64,000 nt of DNA from Anagrus nilaparvatae (taxonomy: Eukaryota > Arthropoda > Insecta > Hymenoptera > Mymaridae), in the NCBI GenBank assembly GCA_022575985.1, contig JAKSXM010000107.1, positions 6,572,001-6,636,000 on the forward strand. Reading direction: 5' to 3'. Below are positions 9,431 to 22,100 of the stretch, piece by piece. The notes beneath the pieces were generated by a model, which had not been told where the DNA came from, ran no database searches, and saw nothing but the letters and a program-made list of their open reading frames with translations. Within the stretch, counting starts at the first letter, position 1, and every line of letters begins with the position of its first letter. The translations under genes and the position numbers were made by a program.

Positions 9431-11860
9431 GTATTTGTTTAACCCTTAGGCGGACGACAGGGTACCTGTGTACTTTTTCGGTTTAAATTTAGAAAATATT
9501 TAACCGTTTGGTAATAATTTTTTAACCATCCTCCGGGCTAGCTTATTAGTATTTTTAAATACTTATGTATTTTTTTAAATACCTTTATACTTTAAGAACA
9601 TTAAAAAAACGATTCTAAGTACTCACAAAATTTTACTTTTTAAGGGGGTCTCTTTTTGGACGCTAAGGTACCATTTTTAATTTTTTTTTTTAATAATCTT
9701 GTACCAAATACTGAAAAGCATTAACTTTTTCATTAAAAAATTATTAGAAAAAAATATATGGTTTAAAAATTTCAATTTCAAAATGTGCAGCACGGAAACA
9801 CCGTTGCGGAGAGAGCATTCTTAAGCCATTTATTTTTATAAAATGTTAAATATTTTAACTTAAATCAAACTTTCGGGGATCGTAGCAAGCCCTAGAAATT
9901 TCCTTTAATTTTAGATTTGGTATGGCGAGAATACAATTTGGAGTTTAATAAAACGGTTTGACGTTCAATAAAGTAGTGTGTCAAAAAAATTTGTACTTAA
10001 AACTAAGGTTATCTCATTTATGGAAAAAGGAATGCGAAGGTATTAGTCGATATATAAACATTCTTTATTTCCTTTTACATAAAAAATTTGCAGACGAAAG
10101 TAAGAACACTAATCATTATTTATCTCATTTAATTAATAATTAATTTAAAGATGTAGATTATTTACCTGTATCCAATAATTTCCCGAAGTTCTGAAAAACT
10201 GAATCATTGAAAATCAGAATCATTTTATCCGTCCGTTGGTACTATTCGAAGGTATCCATCGATGGTTTGACATTGTTCCAGTGCTAGTAATTGATTTATA
10301 TCATTTCTTATAATTATATCCACCGAAATGATTTAGATCAATTGTTAGCACCGTAACAAACGTATTTTGTTAAAGTACTCGGGAAAAAATTTTCCATATC
10401 TGATCAGATCTTGATTATGATCCGATGAAACCAGACTTAATCAGATGATTTGAGATTTGATTTTTATAAACGATTTGAGATAAAATTAACATATATTTAT
10501 CAAAAATTAAAATTAAACGCAATCAATACATTATTATTAAAATATCTTACTAGCTTCGATTTTTTTTAAGAACCTGAGTTGTAATGATAAGAAAATAAGC
10601 ATTTCTAACAGAAATCATGTTTCACGCTAGCTAAAATTATCTTTGCCAACATTATTTTATTAAACCTAAGAAAGCGTAGATATATAAATTGTCGATGCAT
10701 ACCAAAAAGATTTTTAAACGTTTATGCCAAGAACCACGTTTTGCATGCCTGGGCTACTCAAAATTTTAAACTATCAGTCCAAATTTTTCGGACTAGTTGC
10801 TGGTATAACTTTGATTTTTCTGTGATTTTGAACTTCCCAAAGAGCATATGGTAACATAAGGTATCTATTAGGGTGTTTATTATTTACCAAATTGACCTTA
10901 GAGAAAAATACTGGCTCAAACATGATAATTCAGAACATAAAAGTATTACAGTAAACTTGCGATATAACGAACGATTGTATAACGAAATGCTTATTTATGG
11001 ATACATTTGATTTCACATAAATTTAAAGGGACAAATTATCCCTTTATTAAAATTTCTTACAATATATAATATTGAATTTCGTCGGAATTTACTAATCTAA
11101 TTTTTAACAATTTTTACAAGTAAATAATAGGTAATAATATAAATTAATTTACAGGTTACAATAATCATGTTGTATTCAGTCCGGGATCAGTTGACGAAAA
11201 CGCCGCTAACGGTTAGTATCTAAACTCAAGTGTAATATTAAACATTGATTCTTATGGAGAAATAAATAAAATTAATAGAATTAAATTATTAAATTATTAA
11301 TTTTGAAAGTAATTATTATAAATAAATTGAAAAAATTAAAAATTTTTAATTTTAATATTATTTGGGGCACAATTTTGTTTGTTTTTTTTCTTAAACACAA
11401 TATTATAAATTTGAATAGGTTATAAGAGTATAATAATAATACTTTTAAAGTTGGAGAAATGACTTCTGGTAAATATTGTTAATGAAATTTGGAAGCATAT
11501 TAGTGAAATGATTTTTTTTAATACTACTATATCCCAATCTCAGAATTAATATAATAAATAAGAGCATAAACATGCCTGCATCTTCCTAAATCATTAGCTA
11601 CACAGTTACAAGATACATGCCTAACATCACGTCTATCATTTATCTGCATAAAAAAAAATAAAATAATGAAAATTTTGTTTAATTAATTTTTCAAAAGATA
11701 TCCAATGAAAATTTACTTCAATTGATACTTTATATGGGGGCGAAGTTACTGAAGTAGTTCTAATATTGTAATGCGGTGTTTTTATTTAAATTTGAATTAA
11801 ATAGCGCGCCAATATATTATGTAATTCAGGTGTGAATTACGGCGCTAAAATCGATATTAT
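9431..11860. other. AT-rich DNA without recognisable gene
   Basis: About 2.4 kb with only short chance reading frames and no family motif. A fragment reading TTAACCCTTAGGCGGACGACAG at 9439 looks like one end of another TTAA-type inverted-repeat element, but I found no convincing opposite end. The rest is plain AT-rich sequence. Confidence 0.6.
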
Positions 11861-11869
11861 TGATCGATA

Positions 11870-12185
11870 AGTGGGGGTCACGTGAGTTTCAAAGAAATAA
11901 CTCTCTCTCTCGTCCCTCGGATTTCGTAGAAATCGGACGAATTATGTAATCTCGCGCGCGCTCCTTTTGTCCCTGTAGATGAGATATGCTCTCCAGGTGA
12001 CTTTATTATAAAGCATGTACACTGAAATTCTTTTTGTGGCTCTGCGCACTTGGACCGTTGACCACGGCACTTAAACCCCAGGCTGAGATAGCACAATGAT
12101 TTTGGGGGCCTCAGCCCCAAATTAATAATTTTACATCCTGAATTTAGGTTTGCATAATTATTATTTTTTTGGTTACTCACAATAA
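11870..12185. repeat. GC-richer unidentified block, probably dispersed repeat
   Basis: This block stands out from its surroundings by base composition and contains CTCTCTCTC, CTCGCGCGCGCTCC and GGGGGCCTCAGCCCC. A 100-codon minus-strand frame crosses it, but I recognise no domain and see no splice context. The following frame (12403-12702, minus) is equally unrecognised. I interpret both as repeat-derived rather than genic. Confidence 0.35.
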
Positions 12186-12948
12186 CAAAATATTGGGGTT
12201 ATAATAACTGAGCTTTAAAATGTAAATAATCCTGAAAATTTTTAGCAGCCCAAAATACCTACTAAATCCCACAAAAATAAAAAAAATTATTTTCTTTTTA
12301 AGAAAAATTAAATTTTAAGGGTTAAAATGGTTAAATAATGATGCTACACCCCTATAACTTAATTTTCGATGTTAGATTTGAATTTAGAAGGCTAAGAACC
12401 TACTATATACCTTCAAAATTGCCAAAATGGTTATTTTGAACTTTTTGGGTGAATGGGGGGGTTGGGAGTGTTTTTACCACATTTGAATGACAAAAAATTT
12501 TTTGCTGCGCTTTTTTTCTTATATCTTTCTGAATGGTTTCAGCTGAAAAATTTATTTTCATAAGACTTGGGTGGATTAGCGAGGAAAACTTGACTGCTTT
12601 GTTCAAAATCCAATGATTAATCAAAGTAATAAACCTAATCATAGTAATAAAAAGTATCTGTAGCCTACATAATTTATTCTTAAATAAAAAGTTTAACAAC
12701 AAAAATTTTACTATATCATTATTTATTTACTATATTATATAATTGCATATTAAATTTGCACAATTTAAAATTTTGAAACTAAATGTTTGATTAATTAAAT
12801 AAAATTTATATTTACTGATGATTTTAAATTTAAAAAAGTAAATTAGAGCCTAAAATTAATTATTAAAGTTCTCTTTCTCTTGTTTGCTTTTTAATCTTTT
12901 CATAATATATGTACTGTAGAAAATGCCTGATGGACCTTTTAAACTATC

Positions 12949-13894
12949 CCCTGCCAAAAGTATAAATATTCTACAGTATAGTCTCGAAAATATACTTAAG
13001 AACATGCTTGAGAATATACTTGAGCATATAATTTGAGAATGTAGAATATGCTTGAGCATATATTTGAGAATGTACTATTATTGTCCAAATAAGAATATTC
13101 TCAAGAATATCCTAATCATTCTAATATATAATATTATTTTTCATTTTAGAACTTATTTGCACATGTATAAATCAAAAATTAAATTTCAATAATTTATATT
13201 ATACATTAAATTTTTTAATTTACTTATAAGTATAATTTAATTAAAAAATTATAAATAATTTTTAATAAATTTGATTTTCAATGAAAATCATAGCAAAAAT
13301 ACAAAACCGAACAAGTCTATTTTGTAATATAATAAGTATTTGACAAGTTCTTATATGCAGTTGGAAAATCATTTTATTTATGACTTTGAAAAAAGCCATC
13401 TACTTTAGACAAAATGAACTAATTAAGATGATTAATAGGTGGCGATTACTATTTTTTTAAAGTCATAAATAAAATGATTTTCCAACTGCATATAAGAACT
13501 TGTCAAATACTTATTATATTACAAAATCGACTTGTTCGGTTTTGTATTTTTGCTATGATTTTCATTGAAAATCAAATTTATTAAAAATTATTTATAATTT
13601 TTTAATTAAATTATACTTATAAGTAAATTAAAAAATTTAATGTATAATATAAATTATTGAAATTTAATTTTTGATTACATGTGCAAATAAGTTCTAAAAT
13701 GAAAAATAATATTATATATTAGAATGATTAGGATATTCTTGAGAGTATTCTTATTTGGACAATAATAGTACATTCTCAAATATATGCTCAAGCATATTCT
13801 ACATTCTCAAATTATATGCTCAAGCATATTCTCAAGCATGTTCTTAAGTATATTTTCGAGACTATACTGTAGAATATTTATACTTTTGGCAGGG
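12949..13894. mobile_element. Foldback MITE copy 2 (CCCTGCCAAAAG termini), near intact
   Basis: About 946 bp with arms of about 430 bp that are almost perfect inverted copies: CCCTGCCAAAAGTATAAATA at the left and TATTTATACTTTTGGCAGGG at the right. The arms include AGTATAGTCTCGAAAATATA and CTTGAGCATATAATTTGAGA. The loop (about 13380-13466) is unique sequence containing GCCATCTACTTTAGACAAA. CTAT occurs one base outside each end (12944-12947 and 13896-13899) and might be a target duplication. There is no coding capacity. High arm identity suggests recent activity or gene conversion between arms. Confidence 0.9.
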
Positions 13895-14020
13895 TCTATT
13901 TCAAACGGAGTAAATAATTCTTCTTTACAATTGAAAAAATTTGGATAGCTTTTTCGATAAGTTCTTTAAATCGATGCATGCTTATTCTTTGTAAAAAAAA
14001 ATAAAAATAAGTAAATTTAT

Positions 14021-14590
14021 TTGAATAATATTGACGACAACTCGGAGACTCAATCAATAAGTAGTTTAAATATGGAAGAAGAAACAAATCAAGACTTAGG
14101 TGTAAAACAAAAAATACCACCTATTATTATACAAACAAAACTTTCAGATCCCTTAGGACTGATAAAAGCTATCAAAGAAAATTACGATCCAGAGGTTAAA
14201 TTTCAATTTCTATCTACTGGCGTTAAAATATTATCGCATAATAAAGAAACATATGACAAGTTGACAGCTAAGCTACAACAAGATAAATTAGAATACCACA
14301 CATATACTGCTGATAACAATAGATATAAACATTTAGTACTAAAAGGACTTTACAACTAACACCACAGACGAAATCATCGAGTGTTTAACCAATGAATAAC
14401 CAATGAATGTTTTACATCTGTTAGATGCATTAAAATGTCACAAAAAAAGGAAAAACCTGATGCACCTCCATTTTTTATGGTATCTATTGATAAGAACACC
14501 AAAATTAATGAAGTTAAAAAAATTAGATACATCTGCTCAATCATAGTAAGATGGGAAAAATATGACCAATGTCAGAAAAGAGCTCCTTAG
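14021..14590 (+). pseudogene. Decayed gag fragment of a non-LTR retrotransposon
   Basis: The frame from 14021 contains PPIIIQTK near its start and then HTYTADN and KHLVLKGL, a pattern typical of the pre-C2HC (PRE_C2HC) domain in gag-like proteins of Jockey/X-type non-LTR elements. A stop at 14357 and two compensating frameshifts break the frame. Homology appears to resume as VSIDKNTKINEV and IIVRWEKY (to about 14580), where the zinc-knuckle part should follow but is lost. No reverse transcriptase is present nearby. The far end overlaps, antisense, the last exon of the SAM-domain gene. Identification rests on motif recognition. Confidence 0.65.
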
Positions 14591-17228
14591 TAAAAGTTCT
14601 GTAATAAACTTCAATAGAATTAATTATGGTTAATGATTTCCTTCTTGTATCGAAATTGTCTACCCAACTATCAATTTTTTCTTTTCCAACATCAGCTATT
14701 TTAATTTCTTGTGCAAAGTCTGAATTTTCTTTTAAAAAAAATTATTTAATGAAATAAAACAGTAATATAATAAATACAATTTTTTTAAATATAAATACCT
14801 AAATCAACTATTGTTTCTTCATCATCACTTGAATCGTCATCGCTATCTTTCCCCGCACAAGTTAGTCCAGAATTTCTAAACTCAGATCTCCAATGTTTAT
14901 ACGAATTATAAAAACTACCTCTATGTCCAGAAGAATCAACTCTTTTAACTTTATTCTTTTCTCCGCCTTCTATTGGATCTGTATTTAGATTATTTAAAAG
15001 TTTTTGCTTTTTATTTGCAACTTCTATATTTCCAGCAGCTTTCCTTCTTTTGTTTGATTGAGACTTTTTGCCTTTTTTCTTGTCTTTTTTAGCTTCTTCG
15101 AAAAATAAGTCAGCAATTTCTTGAAATAATGGAAATAATTCGACTGTTAAATTTCTGAGTTCGACAAATTTTAATGGATAAATTCTGCGAACAATTTAAA
15201 TAATATATTTAAATTTTGTAAATTTTTAAATTTAATTTAAATTCAGTTTAATAAAAAATACGGTTTATAAAGTAAAAAAAAATCAACTTAGAAAATTTTA
15301 AAAAACAATTAGATAATTTAAGCAAATTTTATCATAACAATTATGCTGAATAAATTTGTTAGAAGCAAAGAAAGCATTTATTAAAGTACTGATTAAAAAA
15401 GAGAAAGTATGCAACAAAATCTAGCAATAAACAACACATATAAAAATGCTAGTGACTCTTCTTGAATTTGGCTCTAAATTGATTCATTAAGGAACATATT
15501 CGGTTTAAATTTTAAACAATAACAACATTAAGTAATGTTTAACAACTTTAAATTTTAAATTTTAGAAAAAATAACATGAAATAATTGCGCAAACATTTTT
15601 AATCAATATTACAGAAACTTCAATAAAACAATTTGCTAGTGTTTTTGTTTAAAATAAATATAAATATGAATAAAAAAAGCAATTACTTGCAAAGTTCCAA
15701 ATTTTTTTTTAATTCGTTAATAATAACAATATCTTTAAAATATTGATCTTTTAATTTTCCTTGCTTTTCATAATAGCCTATCACATGTTCACCTAAAGTT
15801 GATTTTACAAGCAATTCATAAAGCTCATTTTTGACACCTAACTCTAAAATATAAATAAATATATACAAGCATTGATATTAGTTTTTTAAATAACATTTAC
15901 CAGAGAAAACAATGTTTTTATTTCAAATAGCAATAAAAATAAGTTTACTCAAAATTTAAATATCCTTAAATTGCTCGAATAATAAGTATATGCTCTGTAC
16001 AAAGTATTTTTACAAAATAATAAAAACAATTTGAGTTAAAAACACTGATATAAAACTAGTAAACAACTTATCGAGCAAGCATATGACTGAGATAATATAG
16101 TGCGTTACCAAATTTCTTGGACTTTTTAGTTTTAATGATGCAGTTATTATGTTTTCATTATCATTCACAGCACTTTTTAAATTATCATTACATGCATTTT
16201 CCATATTTTTATTTAAAATTGAACATGCTTCTGTTGATACTACAGATAACTCATTATTTTTTGCCACAGAATTTTGTGATGTTATTTCTCCTTTTTTAAA
16301 AAAATATGCGCTAACAAATTTATTAATTGTACTAGGATCTTTAATTATATTACTCATAGTTTCTACAGACATGCTAAAAAAATTCGCTTCATTTATTCCA
16401 TTACCTGAATGAAAACAATAAAAAAAAAAACAGTTTATAAAAGTAGTTATAAAGTATTAAGGAGGTATAAGTGCTGAGCAATTACAGAACAGATTAGGTT
16501 TAAATTACACAGACTTAATGTTTTTAATGTATTAATAACACTGTTAAAATTTTATAACATTTCATACCCTTTACGATGAGAAATTAATAAAAACATTTAA
16601 CATGGAAATCAAATGGCGGAAGCCAAAAAAACGTACATATTTTAAGATTTATCGTAAATTACAGAAGAGAATTTCAAGAAACTCATTGGAGTAAGAAAAA
16701 AATTAATTAGGAATATTTTAAAAAAAAGTTGATGATGTTTTAAACCTTTTAAGAATATTAATTAATAAAATAAATATAGAAAATAACAATCTCGACATAT
16801 ATCTAGTAACCTTTGCAGTGCACATGCTTGGCGCGCATTTAAATAATATAAAAACGGAGCATTTAATATAAAGAAATGTAAATATAAAGAAAACTAATTG
16901 AATATTTATTAAAATTAAATTATTTGTTCTATTATTATTTTAAAAGATAATTTTTTAATACATGAAAATTGATATTAAATTACGTATAGGGATCTTTAAA
17001 ATAACTAAATTTAGTGAATTTACTACACTATCCAATTGACGAAATACTTGACTAGGCTAGTAACACTTAAACCCCGTTAAGAATCATAAATAAAGAAAAG
17101 TCTAAATTTTAGGGGTTATACCGAAGTTATTTCCTTAAATATGATATAAATAATAAAATATATTTTTACTTACCTATTAAAAATGGATAAAGATGACCAA
17201 AATCAATTTCTTTTAAAAAATTTTCCAT
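14541..17228 (-). CDS. Uncharacterised SAM-domain protein, SAMD3-like (5 exons)
   Basis: Model: exons 17228-17174, 16404-16109, 15841-15687, 15184-14799 and 14728-14541, giving 359 residues; phases agree at every junction. Residues 1-56 (MENFLKEIDFGHLYPFLIGN onward) look like a sterile alpha motif. Residues about 118-170 contain LGEHVIGYYEKQGKL, and then KIYPLKFVELRNL, resembling the region after the SAM domain in SAMD3-like proteins of animals. A basic tract (about 201-218, KKDKKKGKK and KRRK) may be a nuclear signal, and an acidic run DSDDDSSDDEE follows near 285. Exon 3 needs the second of two tandem acceptors (TTTTAGAG). Function is unknown. The protein is shorter than many SAMD3-like proteins and its C-terminus appears to come from a transposon fragment. 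Expression is unproven. Confidence 0.6.
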
Positions 17229-18420
17229 TTTAAAAAAATTATTACTGATGCTTATAAGTTTAAAAAGAATAAAAAAATAACGACAAAATTAATGACGAGT
17301 TTGTTGTTTATAAAAACACATGTCGCGGTGTATGGCGCCTCGCGTATGAGTGTGTCACACTGCTTTTTTTGGGGAGTTTAATGCTCAGAATACGGGAGTC
17401 TAACTTCTTTTAGTTTGGGCATCTGACACCTGGTACTGGCGCTCAGATAAACGTCAAGTTTATCAGTGTAGGTTAATTGGCTATATTGATGAGAGAATCA
17501 ATAATAAATGAACGCGGTTTACGGCGTTTCAAAGGTGACACTTGCATCAAAAAAATAAGAGCAACCAGAAGCGTATTTGAAAAAGTTTGGTTTGGCAGGG
17601 GGGGGGTGAAATATTGACGGTTTTAGGGGGGGATACTGACGTTTTTAGGGAGGGAATATTGACGTTTTTAGGGGGGGGGGGTGAAATGGACTTAGAATAT
17701 TTTCGATTTAGGGACTTAGAATAATTTGAAATGGGAGTCAGAGGCTGATAAGGCCCTGATAAGAACAAGAACTTAGAATACTTTAAGTTTATGGACTTAG
17801 GATTATTTATATTTCAGGATTTAATGTAATTTCGGTTTTTGGATTTATTACTGTTATTAGTGAACATGTTCCATGCTTGTTGGTAGTGTAGTTACACAAA
17901 CCGGTTAAATTGTTGTTCAACAATTTCAGTGTTCTTTAAATTTTCTTTTACTTTTTATTCTTTTATCCCAATTGCATGTTTTTTCGAGTTACCTATGCGT
18001 ATATCATTTTGCATATTGCTAGGTGCTAGAAATGTGAATACTACTACTACTTTTGTGGAAAATGCTAGTAGAACAAAGGACCCCGCAACAAAAGTATAGA
18101 ATTTTGCCTTTTTTTTTATTATTTTTATTTATTTTGAAAAACCATTTTCACATAAATTCAGATCCAGCTTGACTCACCGGAGCAAATTTTTTATCCAACA
18201 TTCACCAGAATTGTGGAAAGTATTAATTTGTACGGCTCAAAAGTCAAAAATTGTTTTTTTTTTAGATTTTTTATTTTTAGTATTTTAAAAAAGCTGAGTT
18301 AACTCAAAATCAAAGTCCTTTTTAGGTACATATGATTGAGAAAAAACCCTGCCAAGTAATTGTCACTATGGTTCCTCATTAACAATAACAAAATATTTTT
18401 AATCGTCTATTTTACCTAGT
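17229..18420. other. Repeat remnants upstream of the SAM-domain gene
   Basis: Holds a fragment of the 5816-6706 foldback family (about 17470-17575, with TTAATTGGCTATATTGATGA), then G-rich imperfect repeats of about 25 bp (17596-17690, units like ATTGACGTTTTTAGGGGGG), then remnants of the TTTAGGGACTTAGAATAATT minisatellite (17700-17840). The promoter of the SAM-domain gene should lie near 17230-17450, but no clear element stands out. No gene is seen. Confidence 0.55.
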
Positions 18421-18427
18421 AAAAACA

Positions 18428-18869
18428 ATAATTCTAGATATTCGTACTTTCATAGAAAAAAATTAGGTACTACGTCAAAGAAAACAAAAATATTGCTATT
18501 ATTTAAACAATTGAATTTTTAATGACCTTTTTTCGAGTAAATAATGATATCAAATAAATTTACAAATTCATCACCCCCACTTTTCATATGCGGATGCTAA
18601 TTGTCATCTCTTTTTTTATTAAAGCATACAAAGCGGTGATATTTGATAAATTTTTAAACTTATTTAAAAATTTAAATTTTCGCGGATTTTAATGTAATTT
18701 ATTGCTATTATTTAATAATTATATATAATTTTATTGCTATTATTTTTATTTTTTCATGTAAAAAATTTTGAACAAAAAAAATTTCAAAAAATTACGCATC
18801 AGACGGAGAAATCCTTTAAAATCGATAATTCTAGATATTCGTACTTTCATAGAAAAAAATTATGTACTA
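18428..18869. repeat. Direct repeat pair, about 44 bp, 396 bp apart
   Basis: ATAATTCTAGATATTCGTAC followed by TTTCATAGAAAAAAATTA and G/T GTACTA occurs at 18428-18471 and again at 18824-18869. The sequence between is AT-rich and noncoding. A diverged relative may be present at the start of the window. It could be the ends of a small element or a local duplication. Confidence 0.6.
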
Positions 18870-18870
18870 A

Positions 18871-19105
18871 CAAGGGGAGTTCAATAAATTTGGAACTTCA
18901 AATTACACCAAATGGTTATGAATGAGTTTATTATGTTGAAAAAACATGCCGAATATCCTCCGTTCATTTCAATGGGCCTTTTGGGCCTAGAAATGCAGGA
19001 TTCAATGTTATAAAATAGGGTTTTTGGTCATTTTAAATGAAACGCTAAAATTTCACAAGTTAATCAAGACTCTTCTGGTCGGCCTCATTTTTTTGGTGTA
19101 AAGGC
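18871..19105. mobile_element. Reverse-complement copy of the 2865-3290 repeat
   Basis: Reads ACAAGGGGAGTTCAATAAAT, then CATGCCGAATATCCTCCGTT, then GGGCCTTTTGGGCCTAGAAA. Each is the complement of blocks in 2990-3295. It breaks off near GGTGTAAAGG at 19105. It is a truncated family member with no coding content. Confidence 0.7.
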
Positions 19106-22100
19106 CTCAAGCCTGTAATCGACCTGTAATATTTCGAATTTGACAAAGTATATAAACTTTTTCAAAACCCGATTAATTAAATATGTAAATATTTTCTTCT
19201 TCAGTATGCTATAGATAATAATGATTCCAATTTTTGAGATACTACTCAATTTTCAAAACATTTAATATTTTTTAATCATCATAACTTAGTAGAAGCTGCA
19301 ATAAAAAATTTTAAAATATAACATGCATCTTCAATTTTATTTCCTTGGGTTAAGTTTGAAGAACCTCATTAGCATAAGAAACATAAATAAATATCAAAAA
19401 CTTGTGGATGTACTTGTAGCTGGTGACTAATACAAATAACACATATACAAACAAACACATACAAGTTTAAGAGGGTGGATTGCAAAAGCTCTGGAAATCT
19501 GTTATAAGATGCGCGCGCATAAAATTATTGAACTTTCAAGCATGCGCTTACATATTATCCTACCATTAAAAGTTACCCCCTATTGTATTAGCGAAAGATA
19601 GGAAGACCTCTGTTAAAGACGTATCAGGGTTATTTCTAAGAATTTCTTTATTTTATTTATTAAATTATTAAAGTTAATTAATAATTAAATAAAATAAATA
19701 GCCTCGGAAATGTTTAAATTAATTAAATAATTGAAAATTTTAAAAAAATTTCGTTTTTGTGAAAACGCAGTGCGGAAAATCTCAAAAGGTGAATACGTGA
19801 CGTTTTTCATTAACTTAGTAATAATTAGAAAGATTTTGTATTAAATTTCAAAAAAAAGAGTCTTATTTTGACAATTAACAAAAACTTAAAATATAAAAAA
19901 ATAAATATTAATTTTTGGAGAAAAATTATTTGTTAAAAATGTGAAAATAGGGTAGGTATAAATTTTCACTCTTAGTTATTGATCGAACAGTATGCGATGC
20001 TGAAAGAGAGAACAGATTTTATGCATGTATGAGTGTAAATATATGAAGTTATTTATTTGTATGTGTGTGTTAATGTAGTTAATAATATTGTGTATTGAAA
20101 ATGCTTCAGTAATTGTTTTTTAAGAGTACTGAAGTGTAATTGTATTTAATGAAATTTATGAAATTCTTATTGTTGTTATTGAAAAAATAAAATTTAATTT
20201 CAAACGCAATACACAATATTCTATTATTTGTGTAATAAATGTGACATATGGATATAATCATGTTGTTGCAGAATGAAATTATTTTGTTTGGAAAGTTTGG
20301 CTCTGGATTCAGTCAAGGACTAAGACTAATTTTAGGTCATTTGAGCTAGTCAATTACGAGATGTTCAATTTTAAATTAATTAATTGCAAAGTTCAATTTT
20401 GGCAATTTTCTAAAATTAAATTATCCCAAAACTGGTCAGTAATATTAAAAATTTAACAAAATATTGTTAATAAAACCAAAAATTGCAAAATAAAATACTC
20501 CTTAAATTTTCAGAACTGGATCTTAACAGTAGTTTATTTGACATCTCAATTTGAGTATCAAAATTGGGATCCCAAATTTAATTTTACTAACACTTCAACG
20601 TTGGTAGTTGATACCATCGTGTCCTAAAGAATACACGATATTTAAATACGCACCAATAATTAAAAATCTGTTAACTTGGAAAACCTGTCAAAATGTCTCA
20701 ATTGACCCTTAATTTAATATCAAACTAAATAAAAGTGAATTATAAATAAAGTATGCGTCAAATTTTTACCAATTTAGCCATAGTTAAAAAAAGGCAATAA
20801 TTAAATATTACAAAAATGTTTGTAGTGTTTTACAGAAAAATATTTAGATCAGTATTAGGAATTGCTACTGAAAAAAAAAATTAACAATTTTTAGCTGATT
20901 CAAATCATGGGGCATTCTATATTTTTCTGCCCATGGAACTCATTTAATCGAGTTTGAGAGCAAGTAAAATCTCCTTACTAAAACCTCAGCTTCAATTTTA
21001 TAAAACTAAATTAAGATTTATACTAATTATTAACATTAAATTTTTGGTACAAAAAGTTTTTCAAATGTGAGTGACCCTTAAAAGTATTTTGTAAATATTC
21101 AAAAAATCCTACTAGGGATCGATTAAATTATAAAAACTTATTGAATTTTAAAAACATTATTTTGCCCTCAATTTAATACTTGAGGAGTTTAATAATTTAA
21201 TACGAATCAATACCCTGACCCTAAAAGAAAAATCTCACGTCCAAGTGTATCTATTAGTATTCTGTTTATATTTTAAACATTAAATTAACTCAAAAACCTT
21301 GTATCAATCAATGTTTTTTAAGTTACATAGTTTATACCTAATAACCACGCACTTATACTGGTGCCTCCAGGCTGATTTTGGCATCATATTTGAAAACAAA
21401 GTTTCATAATATCTTGATAAAAATAAGCAATATTGCCTTTATAATATTTTTGCCAAATAATAATTTAAGAAAAAAATTTTTTCATTTAAGGCTGAATTCG
21501 AAAAATGGTTGCTAGGTCTACCCTATAAAACTGACCCCATTTTTTAAAAGAGGGTTACCCTACATTGAAAATATGCTGCTCCTGAATTTTTAAGCACCCA
21601 GGGTCTGAAACTCCCTGTTTTATACCCAGTGAAAATCCTTTAGAGTTCTTCAATTTTTGAAATAATTTTGGAAAAATTCTTATAAATCATAGATCTTAGT
21701 TTGGATAACACTAAAATTTTCCTATTGTGAAATTAATGTTTCGAAGAAAACTACGTAAATACCTCAAAAATTGAAAAAACTGATTCATTTGTATAGAAAA
21801 TAAAATATTAAATAAAAATACCTTCTACTTTTCAACGATGATAAAGCAAAATAATTGTGGGTTAAAAAAATAAAAATTTTCTTTGAAAATTTGAAAAACA
21901 GTGTACAACATTTCTCGTTAAAAAATAAGCGATTCATTTTAAATTTTAAATTTTTTTAATTTTTTAAAGTCTTAATTTTCACAATAATTCACTTACTCAT
22001 GATATATTCTTTATGTGTAAAAAGAAATTAAAAACATGAAAATTTTTATAAAATTTATATTTCTTATAATATTTATTTTGTTTCGAGTCTCTGGCCTGAG

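Noticed and set aside
9439..9930. Possible further TTAA-type element starting TTAACCCTTAGGCGGACG
   Set aside because: No convincing inverted right end was found; GGACGCTAAGG at 9658 is too poor a match.
11878..12702. Two minus-strand frames of about 100 codons
   Set aside because: Neither has a recognisable domain or splice context; composition and location suggest repeat DNA.
14021..14590. Functional gag gene
   Set aside because: The frame is broken by a stop and frameshifts, the zinc-knuckle region is missing and there is no adjacent reverse transcriptase.
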